From the NCBI GenBank assembly GCA_022606135.1, contig JABYQN010000012.1:496001-560000 (forward strand): a DNA stretch of 64,000 bases, given 5' to 3'. The notes below the pieces were generated by a model, which saw nothing but the letters and a program-made list of their open reading frames with translations, was not told where the DNA came from and did no database searches. A program made the translations under genes and the position numbers. This stretch comes from Fomes fomentarius. Lineage: Eukaryota > Basidiomycota > Agaricomycetes > Polyporales > Polyporaceae. Position 1 is the stretch's first letter. Each line of letters opens with the position of its first letter. Of the stretch, positions 34,282 through 46,291 are shown one piece after another.

Positions 34282-36143
34282 TGACGGGCTGCGGCGCAGG
34301 GCATCTCTGGGTGTCTCTCAGGCTGAGTGCACCTAGTGCTCCTCATTCTTCATGTCCCCATGCATCTGTATCTTGCTTCTTTCCCACAAGCTGCAATGCT
34401 TGCTATGTATTACTTGTAACTAAGCTCACCGATGATTATCACTGAACGTTGCAGCTTGAGAGGGGTGGTCCTCAGTGCCGTACTTGCAACTGGGACGGCA
34501 GCTCGGTAGGGGCCAGGCACGGGTAGATTGACTGGTCCAGTAGGCGATGCAAAAGATCTACACACAACAATGAACGGACGGAGTTGAGGGCAGTTACAAT
34601 CCTCACCTGAACGCAATCTGTACTCAACTCTCACAAGTCAATGTGCGCAATCATGGCTCATGATTGAGGCTTCTGCGTTGACAGGTGTTTGGGAGGCAGG
34701 AGAGACTACTTGAACTTGCGAAGATTGTGCACGAGACAAAGCACGGAGAAGGTACTATTGACCAGTCACTGACCTAGTGAGCGCATAAGTCAGACAAGAC
34801 AAATGTCAGTCATAAGATTGATGATTCTTCGTGTTCAACGATTGTAGAATAGGTGAGGTTTGGAAGATGCATGCTGACCGCTAAGATGGCCAACGATAAC
34901 TGAGGTGTTATCGATGAATGTGATATCCCCTGACGTGCTCTGGGTCACTAGCCGGGGGCTACTGCAAGAAAGTTTGCGCACCTTTGCAAAGAGCTGAGAT
35001 CAAGCGATGAGGCCAGCAGCATTCAAATTTTCGGCTGCTGCCATGTACCTCGTTCGGCTCAGGAATGAAGACATGGGGCATGCAGAACCTGAACGTGTAG
35101 GAGTCTGTGCAGGTGTGGAATGTACACTGCATGTCTTGGATGCACCTTCAATGGAAGCTGCAGGGTGTGAGGGATGGCGGAGTCAAATGCACAACAGGTG
35201 AAGTGGGCTGAGAATCATATAGTATTAGGTCTGAAGTTTGGGAATCCATATACTTGTCATGGGCGATCTCAGCGGAGTGAACACAGCACTTACATGAGCC
35301 TGGCATGTGGTAGGTATATGTGCATGATCCTGGTACCTGGCAGGGAAGCACAGACACTGTGCAAACGTGATCAAGATGTCTACTTCGGGATGGCATAGAG
35401 AAGGAGCGGCTGGCATTGGATTGCCGACCGATGTTATTGGATGATTACTCACGCGCTATACTGTGCATAAAGAGAAATGATCCCTCCCGAAAGGATTAGT
35501 GGTTGCTGCCGCATAGAGTGTCAGCACACTCCAACTAGGCATAACATCCTAGATACTACTGATACATCCAACGACAAAGTGCCAACAGGGCTTTACAGAG
35601 GCAATTCGAGGTCATTCTGATGGAGTATTGACCTTCAGAGGGCAGGTGGGAGAAGGATGTACCAGTGATGGTGAGGCGCAGAGAAAGACATACATCGGGT
35701 AAATCAAATAAGTACATGTTACTCACCGTGTCAATGCAGCTGTTTAGATTGCATCCGCCCTTCACGACCATTCCTTCCATCTGCGAAGATTACTCGTTGA
35801 TTCCATGGATGGACGGCAAGCACATCGCGGGGCTGGCCTATGCAGCGTGCCAGTACTGACAAGAGCGAAAATCTCAAACAGAGACGAAGACGAAGAGAGA
35901 AGCCCGCGAGGAGAGGGCCAGCAGAATGAGATCTGCACTAATGCGGCGCAGAGGGTCTTGGACTCTTGGTGTCCGTGTAGTCTCTTGCTTGTGTGACATA
36001 GGCAATGTTTCACTCCGACCGAGAGAATGAGCCTCCACTCTTGATCAGCTCCCTTGCAGCCTGGATTGCTCCTCCTGAATAATGCCGTTCAAGCCTCAAT
36101 ACCTCAAAGTCGACACAAACCAGAGCAGGGGCTACGAGAGCGA
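34282..36143. repeat. continuation of duplicated block B
   Basis: Resumes the match to block A: 34360-34440 against 8330-8400 (CAAGCTGCAATGC shared), 34690-34800 against 8940-9050, then 35300-36140 against 12810-13545. Relative to this copy, block A has an extra 3.3 kb with the lectin gene. The match ends at 36143, where the second retroelement appears to begin. No intact gene was seen. Confidence 0.5.
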
Positions 36144-37344
36144 TGTTACAATACATCACGCTTCACATGACTTCGCTATCACACCCATGCTCACTCAGCA
36201 TTCCTTATCTCCATACCATGCCTCCTCCTCATGTTATGCTCACTCAGCACTATGCCTATGCTCAGTCATTGTTCCATACCTAAGAATAGCTGACCCATCC
36301 ATGTAGTAGACACATATTATATAAGGCCAGGTGGAGAGGGGTTGAGTCCCCATCTTCAAGCTGGTAGTTCATAGCCTAGCTAGCTCCCACTTGCTCTCAG
36401 ACCGAAGGCAGCATTGCACTGAGAATCCATTAGCTCTTGACAACGACTCGAGCCTATCAGTAGCTTGAAGATCAAGTCTTCACTCCTCGCAACTGTCCCG
36501 TCCAGTCGACAACGAATGAACATGCCCATCAACCACCGTGGATCACCCGATACGCGAATACACCCACACCTATTCCTGATGTGGCTGTGTTGGACACACA
36601 CACTGCTACCCTTAACTGAGATTACCTGCGCACTACTGACCACCCTGACTATGATCCTAATCCCTATGATCTAACTATGAACGTATATGACATGGGTCGG
36701 TTCTACACAGCATTCAGTCCGTCGCTTCAGAACGACACAATCCCCTTGCCTGTCACACTGGACGGCTGTGTTTTTTAGGTCCCCATCCACCATGTCATAC
36801 ATCACTTCGCACCGCCGGGCTGACTGTTGATCAATCGGGCGCAAACTACAGCAATCACCACCCCGCACATGGGGAACACTGCAGAGCTAATTGAGTTAGA
36901 AGCGGAATTCTATTGGACACTGGGAAGAGCTTTGATCGTCATCACAGAAGCGTCAAGGGTTGTTGCGTGATTCACACACAACACTCTGAAAAATGCCGAC
37001 GTCTTCCAGAGACTGAACATGCGCATCAAACTCGCTCTTATCCTGTCCCTCATCCCTATCTCTTCCATCCTTGAGTATCACGTAAACGGTGGCGAGTTAC
37101 TCCGCATCATCCCATCCCTCACTTGACCGATACCAGAAAACCAAGAATGCATTCAAACACTTGCCTGGCAACTCCCCGAAGCACTCAATGTGGGTACAAA
37201 CTACCTGAGCCCACATCCCTCGTACATACCTCCCTATGTAGAGTACGAGGAACCCAGTGACTCAGAATAGTTACGTACATCCCCGAAGGATCAGACAGCC
37301 GTTGCGGCAGATCTCTCAAAACTCCTACATCATCTACCTACTTT

Positions 37345-39020
37345 ATGGACTACCTCAATCAGTTTGACTACGGTTTATACTCTGGTTACGATTACGAAGA
37401 ACTGTACAATTCCTATTCCCCTCCTGCAACACATCCGAACTTGCCTGCTTGTGCGCTGCCCACACGGTCTACCTCCCAAGTGGAGTTGACTGCTACATTG
37501 CCGACAATCAACAGTACTACCAGTGTGAACGACAAAAGTGCCCGAACCGACATGGAAATAATACCGAAGTCAAAAACCCCAACTTCTGAGCCCCATCACC
37601 AACTCTGCTCGTTCCCACCAACAGCCGAGCTGGCCATACTATCACCCCAACCTATTCGCGTAATCCCACATCCTCTGTACCAGGCACTCCACGGGGCTGT
37701 CAGCAGCGGTTCTCTGCAGGATCAGACGAAGAAGACTCCCAGGCAGCCGAAGAAGAACCACCACCAGAACCCGAAGCCCCTCCCCCACAGCCTTCCCCCA
37801 AAACCTCAGTCACACGTCCCCCCAGCCCCCTTGCTTGATCTCCAAGCCCAGTAACACCACCAAACCCACCACAATTGCCGTCACCAATGGCAACAGCACA
37901 GCAAATTGGACAGGAACTCATCCAAGCCCTCAAAGCAGCCACTCAGGGTAATGGACTCGACACCCTCCTCCAAAGGTTCCAGTTGAACGGTACCGACAAG
38001 GGCTTACAGCCCTCAAAGTTTGGAGGTGATTCAAAGGGCTATCGAGCATGGAAAGCAGCAATGAAACTCTATGCGCATAAGAAGACCAACAACGTAGATT
38101 ACATCACTACGGTCTATATGTGTATGGAAGGACCAGGAGTAGACGTGTGGAAACAAGGCTTCTACGATACATACTGGGATGATGCAAACAGGAAGTGGAG
38201 ACAGGCGGCAACAAGCATGGCGGCAGTGACCGATCTGACCAAGGACAATCTGTGGAGGATGCTGGATGAGCGCTGGACCGATCCGAACATCGTGCATCAT
38301 GGCCAGCAACACCTGTTGGAACTCTGCATGGGAAACAAGTCGGCGATAGACTACATTGCGGAGTTTGAGCGCACGGTCGCAGATGCTGGGTATGCGGTCA
38401 TGGACCAACATGTGCTAGACTGCTTCGAGAAGTCCCTCCCTTCATGGATGACAAAGTCCATTTACGAACAATCCTCGGCAAACACTGTTCCGACTACGTA
38501 TGCCGGATGGACCACTCTTGTCAAGAGGCTAGACGCCAACCGCACCATGTATCAGGGATGGCATCCAGGAGGAATTCTCACACCAGTCAGACCCCCAAAT
38601 AGACCCAATTTCCTTCCCACATTCTGACCCGCACCACCAGCTCAGGCACAAAACCCGCAAGGACAATGGCGGGCTGTGCCGCAAGCTACCGGAGGAACAC
38701 TATACACCAGTCAGGGACAGCTGATGGATCTAGATTGGGCACGAAGCACGAACACATGTTACGTCTGCTGGGGAACCCGCCAGGCACCACAAGATGGATG
38801 TCAACGCACTTGGCACTCATTTCCATGGGTAGCTCCGCTTCGAACCCACTTTCTGGACCTATGGGAGCGATTCAACGAAGTGGTGCCAGAACAGGCCAAC
38901 CAGTCTGTCATTCAACTGGAGCAGTTGTATGGAGCAGCAGAGGTCACAGCTGAACTGCAGCAGGAGGAAATCTATGAGCAGGACTCTTTTCACGAGGCCA
39001 AACTAGAATCACACCAATAG
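37345..39020 (+). pseudogene. gag: gag of the second element, broken
   Basis: An N-terminal Pro-rich part (37345-37854, MDYLNQFDYGLYSGY) is in another frame from the body, which starts near 37875 (MATAQQIGQELIQAL). The body aligns in order with the first element's Gag: FGGDSKGYRAWKAA, LDERWTDPNIV, DQHVLDCF. A TGA at 38625-38627 interrupts it. Reading continues in the same frame through MDLDWARSTNTCYVCWG and the Cys motif (CX2C, then C, then WH) to TAG at 39020. The region 36.4-37.3 kb upstream has a further broken frame (from ATG 37019) that may belong to the leader. 39021-39370 holds no motif. Confidence 0.65.
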
Positions 39021-39370
39021 TTCGGCCAACCCTTCCCCTTTCTAATCAATATCCGCTTCTGGATCCGGACGTCCCGATCCCGCTTTCCTATGCCACACCC
39101 ACTACTCCCACATGTCACAAGGATTCCAAAACCCCTGATCAACAGGATCTCCCCTCATGCACGGCAGCATGGGACTTGTCAGCACAAACAACTCCCACGA
39201 CCCCTGTGAAGGGACCGGTTATGGCGATAACCAATCAATCTATAGAGGAATCTGTACTTATATCTCCACCCTCACGCGCCGCTTGGCAGGAAAGCAATTC
39301 CGCCTCGTTTCCGGATGAGAACTCCCACCCCTTGTCGAGTTCCCTGAAACTCTGAGGTATTTATTGTGAC

Positions 39371-40030
39371 ATGTCTCCGTCTCAGTGTACTACTAGTTGT
39401 GTATCTCTTCTCACTGATGGAGGGGTCCCGCAAGGGCTTGGCGGCCAGCAATCTATTGCCACGCTTAATTCCTCCAAGAAAATAAAAGACAAAACTAGTA
39501 CAAACACTCCGAGTGTGATGGAACCAAACTCCATCTCCATCACGTCATATGGACCAAAGGTCTTTGCGGTGTCACGAGGACAGGGCGGACAAAAACAACT
39601 AGAACCTTCCATCACAATACATGATCCCGCCACAATGCACCGGTATGACACATGTGCACTCATAGATTCTGGATGCACTGGATCATGCATCAATAGATCT
39701 GCCATAGCGAGATGGAATCTCATGCCAGTACCCCTGGACAAATTGGTACCAGTACGAAATGCGGATGGCTCCCTCAACGCAGGTGGTAGCATCTCCCATT
39801 TTGTCCCCTTACAACTGCAAATTGAGGAACACCTAGAGTCAATCCAACTCCTGGTTACCGATATTGGCAGTCACAATATATTCCTTGGACATGATTAGCT
39901 TACACATCATAATCCCTCCATTGATTGGAAAAACAAGTCAGTCGAATTTTCACAATGTCCACAGGAGTGTACACATGTCCTTGAAGAGGGGGACCATGTT
40001 TTCCAGCTCAACGTCCTGGCATACCTTGTT
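39371..40030 (+). pseudogene. retroelement aspartic protease fragment
   Basis: Contains LIDSGCTGS (the DSG form of the active site, near 39663), PVRNADGSLNAGGSISHFV, QLLVTDIG and FLGHD, collinear with the protease of the first element. A TAG at 39896-39898 follows LGHD, and the frame continues as HHNPSIDWKNKSVEF to about 40030. There it ends and the inverted segment follows. Confidence 0.75.
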
Positions 40031-40264
40031 GGAATTACTATGGACAATAGGACTATAGACACGCATTAGGCACTTATGGGCACAGCATATTCTTTGGCTA
40101 TGTTTCCTTCCTACCCGATATGGTATACTCAATACTGTACTTATATGGTTATCAGTTCTCACTTCGTCCAGTCCATTCCAGTGTGTTCTATCTACACTGC
40201 TCCAGATAGTTCTAGATAGTCTTGGATGTGTCCATGTGACCATCTCTAGTACTTTCTACACCTT

Positions 40265-40477
40265 TCTCTTTGTTCTGTCTGAGTCATCGCTCCACCTTTC
40301 TTCCTCATTGTTGAATGTAACGTCTGTGAACACGTCTGGGAAGTCTCGGTACTGAGCAGGCACAAGCTCGTCATATGTCTTTTTGGGTTTTTCTTTTGCT
40401 CGTTCTATCGCAATGTCCATTGCTGGGGACTGTCGTCATAAGTCATGATGCACTGCTCGTGATTTCAGGTATGATGA
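40265..40477 (-). pseudogene. inverted pol linker fragment
   Basis: On the minus strand this reads MDIAIERAKEK, YDELVPAQYRDFPDVF, matching the linker between protease and RT in the first element (MEIAIEQNKAK, YGEIVPEQYRDYEDVF, near 30830-30930). The flanking protease and RT are on the plus strand, so this piece has been turned around. 40031-40264 shows nothing recognisable. Confidence 0.75.
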
Positions 40478-40804
40478 AGTCTGAACCTGTGAAGGCAAGA
40501 GTCGCAACAACTAGTAGACACACAGACAGACGAGTTCCCAGTCAGTGAGCAAAGACTTTAATCATAAAGGGATAAGTACCTAGTAGACACACAGACAGAC
40601 GAGCTATAGGTACTATGTAAGTAAGAGCATAAGGCATATAGTAGAATGAAGTACTTACTCCTCAGTCAGTGAGCAAAGACTGAGGAGATGAAGCCCTGAA
40701 AGTCCCTCCTTATATACTGTACAGGAGCTGCATGAGTAAGCGACAGAAAGGAGAGCATGTGATATGTCTGAGTCAGAGTGAACCAACGAACTCCCACTGA
40801 ACAG
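40478..40804 (-). repeat. LTR-like sequence at the inversion junction
   Basis: About 327 bp. On the minus strand it starts TGTTCAGTGGG, has a TATA element (TATATAAGGAGGG, near 40705-40720) and ends CCTTCACA, all LTR-like. It carries two internal direct repeats: CTAGTAGACACACAGACAGA at 40511 and 40580, and CAGTCAGTGAGCAAAGAC at 40539 and 40663. No identical target duplication flanks it. Confidence 0.45.
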
Positions 40805-40805
40805 A

Positions 40806-41186
40806 CCATGGGATCATGCCATCGAGCTTTGGAAAATCCCAGATCCTGCTAACCCAGAACAGATGGTAGATCTTGAATCAGTCTCTGGCAAGATATACAA
40901 TCTGTCCCCAAGCAAACAAGAAGTGCTGGATGCATTCTTAGAAGAGAACCTTGCCACTGGCCGGATTAGACCGTCGAAGTCCCCATGGGGTGCGCCATTC
41001 TTCTTTGTCAAGAAGAAAGACAGAAAGCTTCGTCCTGTACAGGACTACCACAAGCTTAACACCCTAACAGTCAGAAACAAATATCTGCTGCCACTCATAA
41101 GTGAGATTTTTGACAAGCTCAAGGATAGCCAGTACTTCTCCAAACTAGATATTTGCTGGGGGTACAACAATGTTCGAATGAAACAG
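40806..41186 (+). pseudogene. reverse transcriptase N-terminal fragment
   Basis: Reads NRPWDHAIEL, SPSKQEVLDAFLEENLATG, RIRPSKSPWGAPFFFVKKK, LRPVQDYHKLN and LDICWGYNNV, the fingers part of a Ty3/Gypsy RT. It ends at 41186 before the YxDD motif and joins unrelated repeat sequence. Confidence 0.8.
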
Positions 41187-41239
41187 GGTCCCGCATGGTG
41201 TGTCAGATTCAATAGCGCCCTCGAGACCTCGCTGCGCCA

Positions 41240-41400
41240 CGTGGCGGATGTCGGGCCGACTGCCGATCTACTCTCTTCCTGAACGTTGAACCTCCCTGCG
41301 TACTCAGATCTTGCTTCTGCCCATTGGGCGACATAGGCCACACAAGTACTCTCTGCAGTCTCCGTCTCCTGTTCCACAGCTTCATTCGGCCAGGTACCCT
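41240..41400 (+). repeat. third copy of the 13.3-kb repeat
   Basis: Matches 13250-13400 (GTGGCGGATGTCGG, CCATTGGGCGACATA). It lies directly right of the truncated retroelement, whose left side touches the same repeat family at 36.1 kb. Confidence 0.4.
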
Positions 41401-41789
41401 TGAACTCCATCGTATTGCCCGACGTCCTACACGATCGAGATCCGCAAGAGCAACATTTCATCGTGCCTAGGGCGCATACAGTCATCTATACGCGACTCCC
41501 ATACGGAGTCCCTCTCACACACTTCTCCTCGGCGTGTCTATCTCCCTCTATCTTGCCCACGTCACGACTAGGACTTACCACCATTTCTGGCCTTCTCTAG
41601 TCGCGTCTCGCCGCACTGGGAATGCCGCGATCTTGAGTTTGTACGCAGTATGATGCAGTTCCGCTTATAATCTGATAGCTCGATGCCGTTCTGCAATGCA
41701 TATCACGTATATTCGTACGTGCACGACATCTTTTCGCACCGCCTTCCTATAGTTCGACCATTTATACAGTATGAGGAGGTCCTGACGCG
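41401..41789. other. no gene recognised
   Basis: Short frames only. This sequence separates the repeat remnant from the left end of the segmental duplication. Confidence 0.3.
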
Positions 41790-44643
41790 GACATGCAGGT
41801 GCCCGGACGATGGTCCGGTCATCCTGGAACGCCTTTGCGTCCTGCTGGAATGTCAGCAGTACGCGCACCATAAGCTGTGAGAGCGCATAGGGTGCAATTC
41901 AATCGCTCCGACCGAGGTGCGCAACCCTCATCTCTAGTAGACCTGTACATGTAAAGTATGCCGGGACATTCGGTGTGCATATACACTGCTAGCGAAGTTG
42001 CAGCAATAGGAGAACGACGACGGGGCACGTTTAGCATTGGATGAGAGTGACTGCTGGAGTACTCACCTTTCTGGTCCAAGCCCCTTCCTGATTGCCTCGC
42101 CCTCTCTTTGCGACCAACCCAAATCTCGTTGTCTTGCTGGAATACTTCACCTCGACCTTCGTCGCTCACTTCGCATTATCGAGGTCGGAAAGATTCGTCG
42201 CGCGGACGGTCCCCCAGCTGCATGCTGAACTAAGCCTTCGCTCTGCAACTCCATCCGTGTGTGCTGTTCATTGATGATCCATTCGGGTACTCCGCGAGCA
42301 GCCCTTCCGAACTCCAACTTTTGTGTGGTTCGTGCCTTTGAACGCGAGCGGCCGGAGTGCATATGCTCTGGGCGGAGAGATGGCTGCCACCATCATCTCT
42401 GACTGTCCCAAGGGTTAATGAGAGACTTTCGACGTGAAACTATTGACCACTGAAAGGTGGATGAGTGGTGGTTGATGTTGAGTACGACTTTGTATCAACT
42501 TGAGGTCAATAGCGTAACTATTGATCTACGTAAGTATGTAATCTAGCCGAGGCTCTGAGGATGAGCGCTTGAACGCCGGCGTTGGTTCTCATCCTCGTCG
42601 ACTGGCAGCCTCCCTTTCCCCCCTTGGCTAGCAGCGTTCTACGATGTCCGCAACGGCAAGCACATATGTATCTCAAACAACTATCCTCATAGGCTTCAGG
42701 TAGTTGGTGTGCCTTCCTCCACCCCTGCTCCTAGCACACAAACGTTCGCGCTAACCGTCCATTTCCTTTTGTCAATCACAATATAGAGCAGCACTTTTCT
42801 ACGCTTCCCGCAAGTACCTCCTCCGCCATCTATACCATGACCTACAAGACCTCTCCGCAAAGAGCGCATCAGGTGTGGGCCCACCGGTCGTAGTATTCGA
42901 CGCCGGGGAGACTGAGCTGGAGACCCTGCCGACGCCGTCGAGCGCGACGACACCCACGACACCCATACGGAGGCGGCCGTTCCACTCTTCACTCTCGGGA
43001 GCGTTGTTCTCGCTGTGTTTTTCCGAAAGCTGCACGCTCTTCCTCTTGCTGGTGTGCCAGGCGTTGGAGGCGTTTCACCCGCAGTGAGTCCTGTTCCATC
43101 ATGTGGATGTATTTTCCAGGCGGTATTCATGGCGGAGCAGAGTGCGGCTGCTCAACTGGAAGGTCTCCCTATCCATCCTTATCACAGCCATCGTGCTCGT
43201 CATCCCGCTATCCTACAGTATAGTGCTCAGTAATGGCACCGCACCAGGAGGTACGTTCTATCCATTCGCTCGTACTCTCCCAGCCTCAAGCCTACTCCCT
43301 GCACCCAGTTCCATCTTCGCGGACCCAGAGAATTTGCTCTGCGAGCCTCGCAATTTACCTCATCCCGAATCTCCTCTTCCTCATCGCTCTCTCGTACGTC
43401 CCACTCCCTTCGGGAATGCCCACACACAGTGTCCTTGCGTCGACGCTCTCCCGCCTCACCGTCATCGGTATCGTCATCCTCGGTGCGCTCTCTGGGTTCG
43501 GAGCCATTGACACGGCGTGGGACTTCTTCCCCGTGTTCTCGCGAAGTGCAAAGTGCGTTTCTATCCGTCGTCGCGTGCCTGCACAATCCAAGAAATTACA
43601 TGGTACTGACGCGCCGACCAAGGGCGCATCCGACGGACGAGGAGGTGCGGAATGCCGAAGCAGGCCTGCAGCGTGTGAGGGAAGACCTTGCGCGACGACA
43701 GAAAGACTTGCAAACCCTCGAAGCAACCAAGGTGAGCTGACCCCGGGGTACTTCGGCAGCGACACTAACTCGCATACGCGCCGCAGAAAAACGACGTGCA
43801 GTCGTCAAATTGGCTGTCTCGTGCGCTCCCGACCTTCGGCAGCAGCGGTGAGCTTCCTGTCTCTATCTCTTCTCCTTCTCATCTCACCTCACCTACTTGT
43901 CTCCGTGTCCGTGTCTGTATACGTGTCTCTAGAGTCGTCGCAGCTGGCACAAGAAATCACTGGGCTGCAGTCGCTCGAGTACGAGATGTCGCGGAAGCTG
44001 GACGTGCTGAAACAGCGCCAGGCGGGTGCTAAGTTCGCGCGGACTGTCGCTGGCAGGATGTTCAACTGGGGCGGGCGGCTCTTCGCGGTGTACTGCGTCT
44101 ACCGCATCCTCAACGTACGTGCACCCTTCCTCCACTGTGCCTCGCGTTGCGACCGGACTCAACGTGCGCTGCTGTAGTCGACCGTCAATCTGGTGCTACC
44201 CCGCTCAGCACCCACACCGGGTGGTGAAACAACGTCGAACGCAGACCTCGTGAGCCTGGTACTCGCATACATGCTCTCTTTCCTGCCCTTCGTGCACCTC
44301 GCGCCAGACAAGGTCGCGGTCATCTCACGCCAGATCAGCCTTGCGCTCGTCGGCGCCATTATCCTGAGCAGCATACGACGAGTGCTCCGCGGAGTCGCCA
44401 GGGTGCGTCTCTGATCTTGAACTACGCATACAGCGACAACGATCGATGCTGACGCGATACCCCACCCCGACAGCTCCTGCGGGTAACAAGCCGCTCGCTC
44501 GGCGCGTCACTCATGCTGCTCACCCTCGCGCAGGTCATGGTGCGTCCTCGCCTCTCCCCCTCGCAGTCTCCTGCTGCTCACTCACCGCATACATCACCAC
44601 AGGGGATCTACCTCCTCTCGACGCTCATCCAGCTCCGCACGTC
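41790..44643. repeat. segmental duplication, copy 2 (partner 19080-22068)
   Basis: Same orientation as copy 1, about 22.6 kb away. Near-identical from the GPHR start through exon 8, more diverged to the left. Here the GPHR reading continues past the point where copy 1 breaks, so copy 2 is the likely source. Confidence 0.85.
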
Positions 44644-44806
44644 CTTCCCACCGCCGCCGTCACACGGCGCAGACACGGAGGTGGTGAACCTGTTCTCGAC
44701 GCTGCCAGAGTACCAGTTCTTCGGCGCGTTGTTCGACGGGGCGTTCCTGCTCGCGGCGGGCGTGAGCGCGGTCGTGCGGTGGTTTGGCGACCGGATGATC
44801 GAGTAG
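42644..44806 (+). CDS. Golgi pH regulator (GPHR), complete copy
   Basis: Ten exons join without error to 517 residues: 42644-42699, 42787-43083, 43141-43250, 43309-43552, 43623-43731, 43787-43847, 43933-44114, 44178-44402, 44474-44539 and 44603-44806. GPHR (GPR89 family; GPHR_N and ABA_GPCR domains) is a multi-pass Golgi membrane protein that keeps the lumen acidic. Visible landmarks: FSESCTLFLLLVCQALEAF; RLLNWKVSLSILITAIV; LSGFGAIDTAWDFFPVFSR; a charged coiled-coil loop (EEVRNAEAGLQRVREDLARR); FNWGGRLFAVYCVYRIL; ISRQISLALVGAIILSSIR; and a C-terminus with GIYLLSTLIQLRTSFPPPP and LPEYQFFGALFDGAFLLAA. All these are family hallmarks. Introns are 51-93 nt with GT-AG ends; intron 4 has a good TACTGAC branch point. 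It should be the functional copy. Confidence 0.93.
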
Positions 44807-46190
44807 GGGGTGCAGCGTCTTGTTTTCCTTTCTTTCCGATATGGTAGGGTTGCAGAGTCACCTGGCTCGATTACTATGTTGGCCTGGTGGGCCGTACGCG
44901 CCCTTGTAGCAGCACAATCCATTCACACCCGACCCCGATCGAGCACACATCTGAACGCCACCCCCATTTCGCGCGCGCACTGGCCTGAACTCGGCTGCCT
45001 CGCAATTGGCCCTGTAAGCGGCTCGACGTAGAACCGTTCAGTCTGGTACAACAGCTGCGAGTACTTGTTACTCCGTTCCCTTCTGCTTCCTAACCTGACT
45101 GTGATGTCTTCGTTCTTGGCGGCGTACGAAGAAACTCAATGTTCATATGCGAAATGGGAGCATGTGTTGGAGGGATACGCTGCCTGTGATGTGATGATGG
45201 TGTCGCGAAGGTACGCACGCTGTACTTGCCGTTGCCCAAGGATACAAAGTAACACGCTATAACATCCTCGTTCTCTTCTCGGGTGCTGCCCGCCACGCAT
45301 GAAATTCTCCGTCAAGAAACCAAAATCAATCGTGCAAGAACCGCCTCAGTCCGGGAACTGGCGACTCGATGCATTGTGCTCGTGCCCACGCTGCACGTCT
45401 CGTCCCAATGCTCGTTGCTCTATCGACACATGATCCGGATCTCAGTACTCGAGCGGACGGCCAGTGCTACGTAGGCAGCTCAGCCCTGTCCCGGCCAGAG
45501 TAAACGGTTGTGGCTCCTGTCGTTGCACACCCCCTACGACTCCAGCGGATCAATCGTTGCCTATTCGTTCACCTCGCTCCTCTTCCGCGGCTTGTGACTC
45601 AAAAGGCTCCAGCTCTAATACGTGGGGAGTGCCGCATAGATGGTGCCGGGAGTGGGTGCGCGGCCGAGTTATACATCATGCAGGTAAGTTCTTGTTATGA
45701 CTGATCCACAACCATAAATGAGTACAGATCTATGTCAGTCCGGTGTTGTGCCCTCGGCTCCAGTATATCTACTGCACCTAACAAATCGTGCTCAGTGGCA
45801 AGAGTCAACTGCTGGGGTACCGTTGACTTGCGACATTGGTCACATGAAGTTTTGACCCTTCGGTCTGGGTAGAGCTGAAGTTACCATGGGCCTTCGATTT
45901 CTCTCGAGGCTGTTTCTTACTGTCTATGGAAGCTCTACGTGTACACCGCTTGCGCACTGCCTGGGAGGAGCTGTGTAGGTTATCTATACGGGATTCTGGA
46001 CCTCTCGGATACTCCCTTTCGCCAGTTTTCGCGTCCTCGACATCCTTGATTAAAGCGCAAGTTGAGCTGCGACTGGTAGACCCTGTTAGCAGGGTGGTGG
46101 CGATTGCTCGTGCACTGTAAATGAAGAGAGGTGCATGAATGTGCCGGTGAGTCTTGAGCCTCGCGCGCTTCCAAGACACAGCCGTCGTCC
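44807..46190. other. no gene recognised
   Basis: Short frames on both strands (for example 45065-45262 plus, 45805-46179 minus) without domain, start context or splice logic that I can support. Confidence 0.35.
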
Positions 46191-46193
46191 ACG

Positions 46194-46203
46194 TATATAT
46201 AAG
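46194..46203 (+). promoter_or_regulatory. TATA box of the WD40 fusion gene
   Basis: TATATATAAG about 90 bases upstream of the ATG at 46292. Confidence 0.55.
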
Positions 46204-46291
46204 GTTCAGTCTACAGGCTCATACCCGCTCAGCGCCTCCTCGCTATATATTTGCCCTCAGGCATGAGGCATGACTTTTCTGCATTTACACC

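Larger units (their letters stand above)
36144..41186 (+). mobile_element. second Ty3/Gypsy-like element, truncated and rearranged
   Basis: Begins with TGTTACAATACA at the point where homology to the 13.5-kb block stops. A TATA element (TATATAAGGCC, near 36317) lies about 170 bases in, consistent with a 5' LTR whose right end I could not fix. Gag (37345-39020), protease (39371-40030) and the start of reverse transcriptase (40806-41186) follow on the plus strand. Between protease and RT the pol linker is present in reverse orientation, next to an LTR-like sequence. RT stops after NNVRMKQG at 41186; the rest of RT, RNase H, integrase and the 3' LTR are absent. The sequences are related to, but clearly different from, the element at 27.6 kb. 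It is non-autonomous. Confidence 0.75.
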
